The translations under genes and the position numbers were made by a program. Below, piece after piece: positions 1-8,029 of a DNA stretch of 27,371 nt; position 1 is the stretch's first letter, and each line of letters begins with the position of its first letter. Below the pieces are notes generated by a model. It was not told where the DNA came from. It did no database searches and saw nothing but the letters and a program-made list of their open reading frames with translations. The stretch spans positions 3,904-31,274 of the forward strand of contig DJMI01000101.1 of NCBI GenBank assembly GCA_002435335.1. Direction: 5' to 3'. This DNA is from Nitrosomonas sp. UBA6494. Lineage in GTDB: Bacteria; Pseudomonadota; Gammaproteobacteria; Burkholderiales; Nitrosomonadaceae.

Positions 1-1722
1 CTCCGGTGAAATCAATTCAGGAATTTTCAGTCCGCGTAACAATGTGATCAGTGAAAATGCCTTTGCGGTCGGCTGCAGTTCGCGGCCAATTCGCTGAATA
101 TAATTTTCCAGCACCAATCCTTCGATGATTGCAGCACGTGTTGCCGGAGTACCTAACCCTTTTGCACTCATGGCAGCACGCAATTCTTCATCTTCAATCA
201 GCTTGCCGGCACTCTCCATCGCAGACAGCAACGTTGCTTCGTTAAATCTTGCCGGTGCCCGGGTTTGATTCGCAATCACGTCGACAGCATCCGTAGTGAC
301 GGGTTTGCCGGGTACGATAGCAACCAGCGTGGCATCGTCTTCCTGATCATCCAGTTTGATCGATTGACCGTAAACGATGCGCCAACCGGGATTGGTCATG
401 ACTTTACCTTCGGTTTTGAACGGCTCGTTTTCGACCCGCGTAATCCGGGTGGTCAGCAGAAACTCGGCTGCCGGATAAAAAATAGCCAGAAAGCGCTTCA
501 TCACCAAATCATAAAGCTTTGTTTCCGCTTCATTAAGTTTGCCCGGAATGATTGCGGTCGGAATAATGGCAAAGTGATCGGATATTTTAGCGTTGTTGAA
601 TATACGCTTATTCGGAATCACCCAGCTCGATCTCAGAATTTGCTGCGCAAATTGCCCATATCCGGTATTTTGCTGGCTTTGCAGGGTATCTTTGACGGTC
701 GCGATATAATCTTCGGGCAGTGCGCGCGAATCGGTTCTCGGGTACGTCAATACCTTATGTTTCTCATACAGCGCTTGCGCCAACCCCAATGTTGTTTTAG
801 CGGAAAAACCGAAACGGCTGTTAGCGTCTCGCTGCAAACTGGTCAAATCGTAGAGTAAAGGGCAAATTTCTTTGCTTGGTTTACTCTCTTCGTTGACGAT
901 ACCGGGTTTTCCTTGACATTTGTCTCGAATAGTGTCGGCTTTCTTCAGCTCCCAAAGCCGTTCCGGTTTGGCTTCCGGATTGGTTTTGTCCTTACTGAAT
1001 TTCTCATCGAACCACTTACCGCGATAGTCGCCCTGACCGGTACCGAATGTGGCGTGAATTTCCCAATAATCTTGCGGGCGAAATTTTTTTATTTTTTCTT
1101 CACGCTCGACCAAAATTGCCAGAGTCGGAGTTTGTACACGACCCACGGTTGTTTTATGGAAACCACCTTCTTGTGAATTGAATGCGGTCATCGCTCGCGT
1201 ACCGTTGATGCCGACCAGCCAATCCGATTCCGAGCGGCTTACCGCAGCCTCCGCCAGCGATTTAACCTCCGAATTATCGAGCAATTTGGTAAAACCTTCG
1301 CGTATCGCATCCGGTGTCATCGATTGTAACCAAAGTCGTTTGACAGGTTTTTTGGAACCGGCATGACGCAAAATGTAATAAAAAATCAATTCACCTTCAC
1401 GCCCCGCGTCACAGGCATTGATCAACGTATCGATATCCTTGCGTTTGATCAGCTTGTTTAAAAGGTTTAAACGGGCGGATGTTTTTTCGATCGGATTGAG
1501 ATCGAAATGCGGCGGAATGACAGGAAGATTGGCGAAGCTCCATTTACCCCGTTTGACTTCATATTCCTGCGGAATGGTAAGTTCCAGTAAATGCCCAATA
1601 GCCGAAGATATGACGTATTGGTCGTTTTCAAAATAATCGGTATGTTTGACAAAATTTCCCAGAGCGCGCGCAATGTCGGCCGCCACTGACGGTTTTTCTG
1701 CAATGATCAAAGATTTAGTCAT
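1..1722 (-). CDS. topB: DNA topoisomerase III, N-terminal 574 residues (partial at window edge)
   Basis: Type IA topoisomerase that passes single DNA strands through a transient 5'-phosphotyrosine break, acting in decatenation and resolution of recombination or replication intermediates. The ATG at 1722 opens an uninterrupted frame to base 1, so the C-terminus, including any zinc-finger tail, lies outside the window. The TOPRIM domain starts at the N-terminus (SLIIAEKPSVA, with the catalytic Glu at residue 9) and carries CDAGREGEL near residues 104-112. The active-site motif YPRTDSRALPEDY puts the nucleophile at about Tyr327; YPRTD rather than YMRTDS favours TopB over TopA. It also has SESDWLVGINGTRA. 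It lies downstream of smg on the same strand, 125 bases away, probably in the same transcription unit as lysM-dprA-smg. The family call is firm; TopB versus another type IA subtype is slightly less so. Confidence 0.93.
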   Translation of the reverse strand, partial: MTKSLIIAEKPSVAADIARALGNFVKHTDYFENDQYVISSAIGHLLELTIPQEYEVKRGKWSFANLPVIPPHFDLNPIEKTSARLNLLNKLIKRKDIDTLINACDAGREGELIFYYILRHAGSKKPVKRLWLQSMTPDAIREGFTKLLDNSEVKSLAEAAVSRSESDWLVGINGTRAMTAFNSQEGGFHKTTVGRVQTPTLAILVEREEKIKKFRPQDYWEIHATFGTGQGDYRGKWFDEKFSKDKTNPEAKPERLWELKKADTIRDKCQGKPGIVNEESKPSKEICPLLYDLTSLQRDANSRFGFSAKTTLGLAQALYEKHKVLTYPRTDSRALPEDYIATVKDTLQSQQNTGYGQFAQQILRSSWVIPNKRIFNNAKISDHFAIIPTAIIPGKLNEAETKLYDLVMKRFLAIFYPAAEFLLTTRITRVENEPFKTEGKVMTNPGWRIVYGQSIKLDDQEDDATLVAIVPGKPVTTDAVDVIANQTRAPARFNEATLLSAMESAGKLIEDEELRAAMSAKGLGTPATRAAIIEGLVLENYIQRIGRELQPTAKAFSLITLLRGLKIPELISPE

Positions 1723-1847
1723 GAAACTTGCGCACTCGATCTTCAACGTTCGGTGATCGCGTTAAGATTGGAGAAAGCCGCACGGTTAATACTGATAAAG
1801 TGCGAGTTGCGAGAAAACACATTCGATTGGATTGCTCGTAAATGAAA

Positions 1848-2306
1848 TTAATGACGGTAATAGGAATCACTGACAATCAAGAGTTTTTCCAAAGTGGCGT
1901 CGTCCATCAATTGATTCTGAATCCACAATTCTGTTAAGACGATGAGTTTTATTTTCTCGATACTGGGTGAATTTTCATTCATGGTCAAAACGCGATCAAT
2001 AAGTAATTCTCGCTGCATCGGGTTAATGATGCCGGTTTGTTGCAAAAACATAATAAACCCACGTCCTTCGGTATCAATTCTTTCCATTTCATGCGTTGAA
2101 TAGCAGCGGAAAGAATCGCTTTCGATCAATTCTGCGCTATAGCTACCGGTATCGTGACGCGCAAGTTCTGAAAGCCAGTTTAAAGTTTTGTTGATATCCT
2201 CATCAGCAAAACCGGCCATGGCGAGTTTGCGTGTCAACGTGGCTGAATCAGGATAACTTCCTGAATCAAAATAATTTTCAAATAAAAAAACAAGTATATC
2301 GAACAT
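1848..2306 (-). CDS. smg: Smg family protein (DUF494)
   Basis: Small conserved cytoplasmic protein of about 152 residues from the ATG at 2306. That start gives the typical family N-terminus MFDILVFLFENYF. A TTG four codons further upstream would extend it, but neither start has a clear Shine-Dalgarno. The remainder is predicted helical and acidic, with no catalytic motif that I recognise. Smg/DUF494 proteins are widely found beside dprA in beta- and gammaproteobacteria, and their molecular role is not established. Here it lies between dprA (69 bases upstream) and topB on the same strand, which suggests co-transcription with DNA-processing genes. The length is normal and nothing looks broken. 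Confidence 0.88.
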   Translation of the reverse strand: MFDILVFLFENYFDSGSYPDSATLTRKLAMAGFADEDINKTLNWLSELARHDTGSYSAELIESDSFRCYSTHEMERIDTEGRGFIMFLQQTGIINPMQRELLIDRVLTMNENSPSIEKIKLIVLTELWIQNQLMDDATLEKLLIVSDSYYRH

Positions 2307-2375
2307 AATGATTGTCAAAGGTTGCTACGCGTATACGGCCTAAAAACTTCCATCTTGATTACGATCGCATCGCAA

Positions 2376-3473
2376 TTATTGTATCCGCTGATACCACCCT
2401 CCCGGTAAACTGCTAACCTGGCCATCGAGTTCAAGAGTCAATAGCATGGCTGATACAACCTCAGCCGTCAAGCCGCTACGTGCGCATAATGTGTCGACGT
2501 CCACGGCATCATAACCAAGGTGATTGAGTAATGCAGCATTTTCACCTAATCCGGACCTGTCGTTTATTGTATTCTGGGTCTGCTTGCAAGGCGCTAATGG
2601 TAAATAATTGAGTTCATCCAATATATCTTGAACATTCTCCACCAATTTGGCGCCTTGCTTGATCAAAGTGTGGCAGCCCTTCGCCAGTGGCGAGTGAATC
2701 GATCCGGGAATTGCCATGACTTCGCGGCCTTGTTCCAAAGCTTGTCGGGCTGTAATCAGCGATCCGCTATGCAGTGCTGCTTCAATAACTAGGCAAGCTC
2801 GGCTCATGCCGCTGATGATACGATTACGTCGCGGAAAGTTCCTGCCGATTGCGGGAGTTCCCAAGGGAAACTCAGAGATCAAAGCACCTTGTTTTGCCAA
2901 TTGATGCGCCAGTGTGTGGTTCTTCGCCGGATAAACGATATCCAAACCGGTACCCACGATAGCGATACTGGCAGCGCGACCGCGAAGTCCGCCTTGATGT
3001 GCGGCAGTATCAATGCCAAGTGCCATACCGCTTATGATGCATAGACCGGCATTACTCGCCGATTCGGAAAATTCCTCGGCATTCGATAATCCTTGCGGTG
3101 TGGCATTTCGACTGCCAACGACGGCCAATGCAGGAAATTGCAACAGTTCGCGCCGCCCTTTGAAATAGAGCAAAGGCGGTGGATCAGGGATGTTGAGTAA
3201 TTGCGCCGGATAATCGGCATCGGCCAAAGTAATGACGGCATTAGCCGGATCTTCCAACCATTTAAACACATTGGCGATTTTTTCCCGATTTGCACCCTGT
3301 TTAATTCGCTTGATGACAGGTTCTTTGACAATGCGCTGCAGCGAAGCATCAGGAGCGGAGAGAACAGCCTGAGGATGGCCGAAAGCAACCAGTAATCTAC
3401 GTATGGATTCATTGCCAAGACCCTCGATAAGGTGCAGATTTAACCAGGATTCAAGATCCGGTGCGTGTTTCAT
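2376..3473 (-). CDS. dprA: DNA-processing protein DprA
   Basis: Binds incoming single-stranded DNA during natural transformation and loads RecA. It is also widely present in bacteria not known to be competent. The protein is 365 residues from the ATG at 3473; a TTG two codons upstream is the alternative. It has an N-terminal helical (SAM-like) region, then the Rossmann-type DprA/Smf core at about residues 105-310. Core signatures are VVGSRNATPQG (about 119), SGMALGIDTAAHQGG (about 148), GTGLDIVYPAKN (about 174) and FPRRNRIISGMS (about 213). The C-terminal 60 residues (NHLGYDAVDVDTLCARSGL) look like the usual winged-helix DML1-type domain. It starts 18 bases after the lysM stop, so it is probably in the same operon. 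It is complete and of normal length. Confidence 0.96.
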   Translation of the reverse strand: MKHAPDLESWLNLHLIEGLGNESIRRLLVAFGHPQAVLSAPDASLQRIVKEPVIKRIKQGANREKIANVFKWLEDPANAVITLADADYPAQLLNIPDPPPLLYFKGRRELLQFPALAVVGSRNATPQGLSNAEEFSESASNAGLCIISGMALGIDTAAHQGGLRGRAASIAIVGTGLDIVYPAKNHTLAHQLAKQGALISEFPLGTPAIGRNFPRRNRIISGMSRACLVIEAALHSGSLITARQALEQGREVMAIPGSIHSPLAKGCHTLIKQGAKLVENVQDILDELNYLPLAPCKQTQNTINDRSGLGENAALLNHLGYDAVDVDTLCARSGLTAEVVSAMLLTLELDGQVSSLPGGWYQRIQ

Positions 3474-3491
3474 AACCAAGCAAAAGTCGTT

Positions 3492-4526
3492 TCAGGGAGT
3501 TTTGACCGCATCCAGAACTTTGATCGGGCTGGTGCTTTGTACTACCAGCGCATATGCAACGTGGTCGAATACACGAAACACAAATACCAGACCGGTTCTT
3601 TCATCCGGTAGTTGTACCGTTTTTCCATCGAGTAATTTGGCCTGGCTTCTTCGGTAAATCGCAAGCACGTGCCCCATTTCCAAGCCGTCTTGCTTTCCTT
3701 TATTCAAGGTGACGATATTACCATGCCCGACCTCCGTTATACCGCCGTATACCGAGATGATACGTCCGTTAATCGAAAAATCCGGGGCGTGCGGGGCGTA
3801 GTTATTAAAAACGTTATCGGGTGCCGGCTTAAGACGATCGCCTTTCAGCATTTCTTCGGATGCACGAGAGATTGTCAAAGTGCTGATTTTGGCAAATGCA
3901 TCGACTTTGGCATTTCCCAGATAGACGGCTTCATAGCCGATAATGCGATCCTTGTCGTCCGGATCCTTTAACGCTTTTCCGGGGCGAAAAACTTGCCAAG
4001 TCATTCCTTGATCTTCGGGCAATCCGCTGACATAAGCTTTATTGCCGGTACTCAAGACATAACGACCTTCACTGGAACTGACAATGTAAGGTGCGGTATC
4101 CAATTCATTTTTTTCGATGACGAGCGGTTGACTTAAGAATGGCTCGATCGCAGCGGCAGGGATACTGGGTATCGCTCCCAGGCTGGATTGTTCGCTGCGA
4201 ATGCGCGGCGATAATTTAACCGTTTTCGTTGCACCGTTATCGTCAGCAAGGCGCAGTCGACTGCCGTATGCTGTTCTTTCCAAAATAATGATGTCGCCCG
4301 GATAAATTTTATGCGGATTTTTGATTTGCTCTCGGTTAAATCCCCAGATTTCAGGCCAGCGCCACGGATCTTTCAAAAAGCGCGATGCAATTCCCCATAG
4401 TGTGTCACCCGGTACCACGACATGCCGATCCGGTGTATCGTCACGCAGCAATGAATTGTCTGCCTTGACGCAAGTAACAGAAAGCAGGCTCAGAAATAGA
4501 ATCAACGCTATGATAAACTTTTGCAT
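3492..4526 (-). CDS. Exported LysM-domain protein
   Basis: Envelope protein expected to bind peptidoglycan. From the ATG at 4526 it has 344 residues: a signal peptide (hydrophobic MQKFIIALILFLSLLSV, with likely signal peptidase I cleavage after VKA near residue 22), then one LysM domain at about 35-82 (VVPGDTLWGIASRFL, NPHKIYPGDIIIL). About 260 further residues form a conserved C-terminal region without a catalytic motif that I recognise. A Cys at residue 19 does not fit the lipobox because Thr sits at -1. A TTG six codons upstream is a less likely start. LysM proteins of this type commonly precede dprA in betaproteobacteria. The gene is divergent from def, with 95 bases between them that hold a Fur-like sequence. 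Confidence 0.9.
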   Translation of the reverse strand: MQKFIIALILFLSLLSVTCVKADNSLLRDDTPDRHVVVPGDTLWGIASRFLKDPWRWPEIWGFNREQIKNPHKIYPGDIIILERTAYGSRLRLADDNGATKTVKLSPRIRSEQSSLGAIPSIPAAAIEPFLSQPLVIEKNELDTAPYIVSSSEGRYVLSTGNKAYVSGLPEDQGMTWQVFRPGKALKDPDDKDRIIGYEAVYLGNAKVDAFAKISTLTISRASEEMLKGDRLKPAPDNVFNNYAPHAPDFSINGRIISVYGGITEVGHGNIVTLNKGKQDGLEMGHVLAIYRRSQAKLLDGKTVQLPDERTGLVFVFRVFDHVAYALVVQSTSPIKVLDAVKTP

Positions 4527-4555
4527 GAATAGCCCCAAGGACAAGTAATATAAGA

Positions 4556-4570
4556 TGAGAATGATTATTC
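4556..4570. promoter_or_regulatory. Possible Fur-like box between lysM and def
   Basis: TGAGAATGATTATTC matches the 7-1-7 Fur consensus TGATAATnATTATCA at 11 of 14 fixed positions by eye. It lies in the 95-base divergent space between the LysM gene and def. One AT-rich match of this kind can arise by chance, and I see no well-formed -35/-10 pair around it. Confidence 0.3.
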
Positions 4571-4621
4571 AATCATACGGTCTAAACGCAAGTTTGAGTT
4601 AACTAAACTACACAATTTTTC

Positions 4622-5122
4622 ATGGCTATTTTAAAAATACTACAATACCCGGATGAAAGATTACATACTGTAGCGACTCCCGTAGCGGAAGTCACTGATA
4701 AAATACGTTCCTTGATCAAAGATATGGCAGAAACCATGTATGACGCTCCGGGAATCGGACTGGCCGCGACACAAGTCGATGTCCATCAGCGCATTATTGT
4801 GATCGATACTTCGGAAACGCGCGATCAATTGCTGGTATTGATTAATCCGGAAATCATTGCCAGTAGCGGCATATCCGATTATGAAGAAGGTTGTTTGTCG
4901 GTACCGGGTATCTACGGAAAAGTGCAACGCGCAGAATCTGTCACTGTGAAAGCTTTGAATGTGCAAGGTGAGACCTTTGTTTTGGAAGCCGGTGAATTAT
5001 TGGCAGTGTGCATTCAACACGAAATGGATCATTTGGCAGGAAAAGTATTCGTGGAATACTGGTCACGCCTGAAGCAAGCACGCGCTTTGGCAAAGTTGAA
5101 GAAAAAACAACGCAACCTATGA
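4622..5122 (+). CDS. def: Peptide deformylase
   Basis: Removes the N-formyl group from nascent polypeptides at the ribosome exit, a metal-dependent (usually Fe2+) hydrolysis. The protein is 166 residues, normal for bacterial type 1 PDF. All three signature motifs are present: GIGLAATQV at 44-52 (Gln51), EGCLSVPG at 89-96 (metal ligand Cys91) and QHEMDHLAG at 132-140 (metal ligands His133 and His137, catalytic Glu134). The ATG at 4622 follows an A/T-rich stretch with no visible Shine-Dalgarno. Its partner fmt follows after 70 bases, so the enzymes that add and remove the formyl group are paired, as in most proteobacteria. It is divergent from the LysM gene. Confidence 0.97.
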   Translation: MAILKILQYPDERLHTVATPVAEVTDKIRSLIKDMAETMYDAPGIGLAATQVDVHQRIIVIDTSETRDQLLVLINPEIIASSGISDYEEGCLSVPGIYGKVQRAESVTVKALNVQGETFVLEAGELLAVCIQHEMDHLAGKVFVEYWSRLKQARALAKLKKKQRNL

Positions 5123-5192
5123 TCCATCGTTTATCGAATGCAATATTAAAATTTCCACACTACTACCCTATTGATTCCTACTACCGTTCAGC

Positions 5193-6158
5193 ATGAAAGT
5201 CATTTTTGCCGGAACCCCCCTCTTTGCAGCTGATGCATTAGGTGCATTAATTAAAGCGAATCACCAAATTGTAGCGGTACTGACTCAGCCGGATCGCCCT
5301 GCCGGAAGAGGAATGAAATCCATTGCAAGCCCGGTTAAATTACTTGCACAACAGCATCATTTGATTGTGATGCAGCCGCAGACGCTGAAAAACTCGGAGA
5401 TTCAAATGCAATTGCGTCAATTAAACGCCGACGTCATGGTGGTGGCTGCATACGGATTGATTTTGCCAAAAGCGGTACTCGATATTCCCCGTTTTGGTTG
5501 TCTGAATATCCATGCATCGTTATTGCCACGATGGCGAGGTGCAGCTCCGATTCAGCGAGCCCTCCTGGCCGGCGATAAAGAAACCGGAATTACCATTATG
5601 CAAATGGACGCTGGATTGGATACCGGAGATATGTTGCTGAAGGAAAGTTTGCTGATTAATACTGATGAAACGGCAGCTTCTTTACACGACAAGCTAAGTG
5701 CATTGGGTGCGCGCAGTATAGCTAAAGTATTGGAACTACTCCCACATGGCCAGTTGATGGCCGTCAAACAAAATGACAACGAAGCGTGCTATGCCGCCAA
5801 AATCAACAAAAGTGAAGCTGCGATCGACTGGCATCGACCAGCCGTGCAAATCGACCGCATGATACGTGCATTTAATCCGTCACCAGGTGCATTTACGCAA
5901 CATCAGGATTGGTTACTTAAGATTTGGCATGCCAAGGTTGTCGCTGATAAAAACGTAAGAACAGCAAAAATCGGAGAAATCGTATCAGTGGATCGCAGCA
6001 GTATTACCGTTGCTTGCGGTGAAGGGGCATTACAGATTACCGTGGTGCAAAAACCTGGCGGCAAAAAACTAAATGTGGCCGATTTTTTAACTGGAAATCC
6101 GCTACGACCCGGGGAAGTGTTTGATACTGTTGCTGCCTCCGTGAACGCGCATGATTAA
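5193..6158 (+). CDS. fmt: Methionyl-tRNA formyltransferase
   Basis: Formylates Met-tRNA(fMet) using 10-formyltetrahydrofolate, generating the initiator tRNA. The protein is 321 residues. The N-terminal formyltransferase domain spans about 1-200, with the catalytic triad visible as Asn105 and His107 in NIHASLLPRWRGAAPIQ and Asp143 in MDAGLDTGDML. The C-terminal OB-fold-like domain starts near residue 205 (AFNPSPGAF) and ends with a KPGGKKLNVADFL segment typical of Fmt. It lies 70 bases after def and overlaps rsmB by 8 bases (ATGATTAA), so translational coupling with rsmB is likely. Complete and unremarkable. Confidence 0.97.
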   Translation: MKVIFAGTPLFAADALGALIKANHQIVAVLTQPDRPAGRGMKSIASPVKLLAQQHHLIVMQPQTLKNSEIQMQLRQLNADVMVVAAYGLILPKAVLDIPRFGCLNIHASLLPRWRGAAPIQRALLAGDKETGITIMQMDAGLDTGDMLLKESLLINTDETAASLHDKLSALGARSIAKVLELLPHGQLMAVKQNDNEACYAAKINKSEAAIDWHRPAVQIDRMIRAFNPSPGAFTQHQDWLLKIWHAKVVADKNVRTAKIGEIVSVDRSSITVACGEGALQITVVQKPGGKKLNVADFLTGNPLRPGEVFDTVAASVNAHD

Positions 6159-7428
6159 AATACAACTTGCTGCAGTGTCCGTAATTGCCCGGGTGTTGGC
6201 CGGAAGCAATTTGACGGAAGTTTTGCAAACGCTGTGGCGTTCCGATCTCACACTATCGAAGCAGCAAAAAGGCGCAATTCAGGATTTGAGCTACGGCGTG
6301 CTGCGTTTTTATATGCAATTGGAATCCATTCTCGCCTTATTGTTAAAAAAAACACTGCGTGACGATCAATTACGATATTTGTTATTGGTTGGCTTGTATC
6401 AATTGCAATATAGTAAAGCGCAACCTCATACCGTCGTCAACCAAGCGGTAATGGCTGTGCAGTCGCTAAAACGAAGCAAAGCGATGCAAGGTTTGGTCAA
6501 TGGGGTATTGCGCAATTTTATGCGGCAACGTGATGATTTATTGCAACAGGCGACCGAAAAGGAAACCGGTTTTTTTTCGCATCCGCAATGGTGGATCGAT
6601 AAATTGCGCCGGCAATATCCACAAAAGTTTCATCAAATTCTCTCGATGAGTAATAAACGCCCGCCAATGACATTGCGGATCAATCAACGCAAGACTGACG
6701 TTCAAACCTACCGCGATACTTTAACGGAGTACGGGATAGAATCGGAATGGTTGTGGGGAAATGCGCTTTTGCTCAAACAACCGCTGTCGGTTGAAAATCT
6801 GCCCGGTTTTGCGCAAGGCTGGGTAACTGTGCAAGATTCGGGAGCACAACTTGCCGCTACCTTATTGCAATTGCAAGATGGTATGCGAGTTTTGGACGCT
6901 TGTGCGGCTCCCGGCGGTAAGAGTACGCATATCCTGGAGTTGGCGGATGTGTCTTTGACCGTCTTGGATCATGATGCTGCAAGACTGGTTTATGTTCGAG
7001 AAAATCTCGATCGGTTGCAATTACAGGTTGAGCATATGATTTGCGGGAGTGCAGGAAATCCCGATCAATGGTGGGATGGTCAGCATTATGATCGGATTCT
7101 AGCTGATGTACCTTGTTCCGCTTCAGGTGTGGTATGTCGCCACCCCGATATCAAGTGGTTACGCCGAGAGAATGATTTATCGAAATTCGCCGCCGGTCAG
7201 CGCTCCATTTTGGATGCATTATGGAAAATCTTAAAAAAAGGCGGTAAGTTGTTGTATGTTACTTGCTCGATCTTTGCTGAAGAAAATACAATGCTTATAG
7301 ATAACTTTCTGGCACACCATTCTGACGCATGTAGCCTGCCGCTTGCTTCGGATGTTCTGATCGAAGGTCAAATGCTACCTGATATTCAACATGATGGTTT
7401 TTTCTATGCCTTACTTCAGAAAAACTGA
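6151..7428 (+). CDS. rsmB: 16S rRNA (cytosine-967 C5)-methyltransferase RsmB
   Basis: SAM-dependent methyltransferase (also called Sun/Fmu) that makes m5C967 in 16S rRNA. The protein is 425 residues. An N-terminal NusB-like helical RNA-binding domain occupies about 1-140 (GALQDLSYGVLR-like region, HTVVNQAV). The Rossmann methyltransferase domain carries the SAM loop LDACAAPGGKSTHILE near 249-264. The two conserved cysteines of the RNA m5C family are visible: Cys322 in ADVPCSASG (motif IV) and the catalytic Cys372 in YVTCSIF (motif VI). The start overlaps the fmt stop by 8 bases. The def-fmt-rsmB order is the common proteobacterial one. No disruption is seen. Confidence 0.96.
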   Translation: MIKIQLAAVSVIARVLAGSNLTEVLQTLWRSDLTLSKQQKGAIQDLSYGVLRFYMQLESILALLLKKTLRDDQLRYLLLVGLYQLQYSKAQPHTVVNQAVMAVQSLKRSKAMQGLVNGVLRNFMRQRDDLLQQATEKETGFFSHPQWWIDKLRRQYPQKFHQILSMSNKRPPMTLRINQRKTDVQTYRDTLTEYGIESEWLWGNALLLKQPLSVENLPGFAQGWVTVQDSGAQLAATLLQLQDGMRVLDACAAPGGKSTHILELADVSLTVLDHDAARLVYVRENLDRLQLQVEHMICGSAGNPDQWWDGQHYDRILADVPCSASGVVCRHPDIKWLRRENDLSKFAAGQRSILDALWKILKKGGKLLYVTCSIFAEENTMLIDNFLAHHSDACSLPLASDVLIEGQMLPDIQHDGFFYALLQKN

Positions 7429-8029
7429 CGCACACCATATCTGGCGGACGAGATTGCATGTTTTTGCAATTTTACTGTTAGTGTTTCTTTGCGGTATCGA
7501 AGCGTACGCACAAGGCATCCAAGTAAACTCAGTAAGCGTGGCGGCAAAGGATACAGAATTAGTGCTCAGCCTGGATGCTGATGTGACGCTGAATCCTACT
7601 TTGGAACAAGCGTTGGACAAAGGAATTGTGCTCTATTTTGCAGTCAAATTTAGTTTGGTTGATGCGCGCTGGTATTGGAAAGACGACGAAGTGGTGCGTG
7701 GCAAATACCGGGTTGGTTTGCGCTATTATGCGTTGACGCGCCAATATCATTTAAGCTATCCATCGTATTCTCAGAGTTTCAATACGCTCGACGAAGCGTT
7801 GCACGCACTGGGACAGCTCAACGATTATTCGCTCACAGTCAAATCCGGTATACGACAAGATTCCGACTATATTGCTTCGCTGCGTATTTGGCTGGATCTG
7901 ACTCGTATGCCTAAACCATTTCAGGTGGAAGCATTAGGTTCCAATCAATGGAACTTGGATTCCAAGAAACTCGAATGGCGCATGCGTCTGCCGCCGCCGG
8001 GACAACCGTTCCATTATAAGGATCAATAG
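7391..8029 (+). CDS. Exported DUF4390 family protein
   Basis: Protein of 212 residues with an N-terminal signal sequence or anchor (hydrophobic VFAILLLVFLCGIEAYA, followed by QG). After export, most of it would be a periplasmic beta-rich domain of unknown function. Features typical of DUF4390 are the LDADVTLNPTLEQALDKG segment and the tract DARWYWKDDEVV. The function is not established. The family is usually found directly before ntrY in betaproteobacteria, as here. It overlaps the rsmB end by 38 bases if it starts at 7391; an in-frame ATG at 7406 is an alternative. Its stop shares one base with the ntrY GTG, which implies coupled translation and perhaps a periplasmic role related to the NtrY sensor (inference). 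Confidence 0.85.
   Translation: MMVFSMPYFRKTDAHHIWRTRLHVFAILLLVFLCGIEAYAQGIQVNSVSVAAKDTELVLSLDADVTLNPTLEQALDKGIVLYFAVKFSLVDARWYWKDDEVVRGKYRVGLRYYALTRQYHLSYPSYSQSFNTLDEALHALGQLNDYSLTVKSGIRQDSDYIASLRIWLDLTRMPKPFQVEALGSNQWNLDSKKLEWRMRLPPPGQPFHYKDQ

Noticed and set aside
265..858. 197-codon open frame on the plus strand
   Set aside because: It lies wholly antisense to the topB coding sequence, whose TOPRIM and active-site motifs are clear; the translation has no recognisable domain.
3492..4526. LysM protein as a lipoprotein through Cys19
   Set aside because: The residue before the Cys is Thr, which does not fit the lipobox; a signal peptidase I site after VKA fits better.
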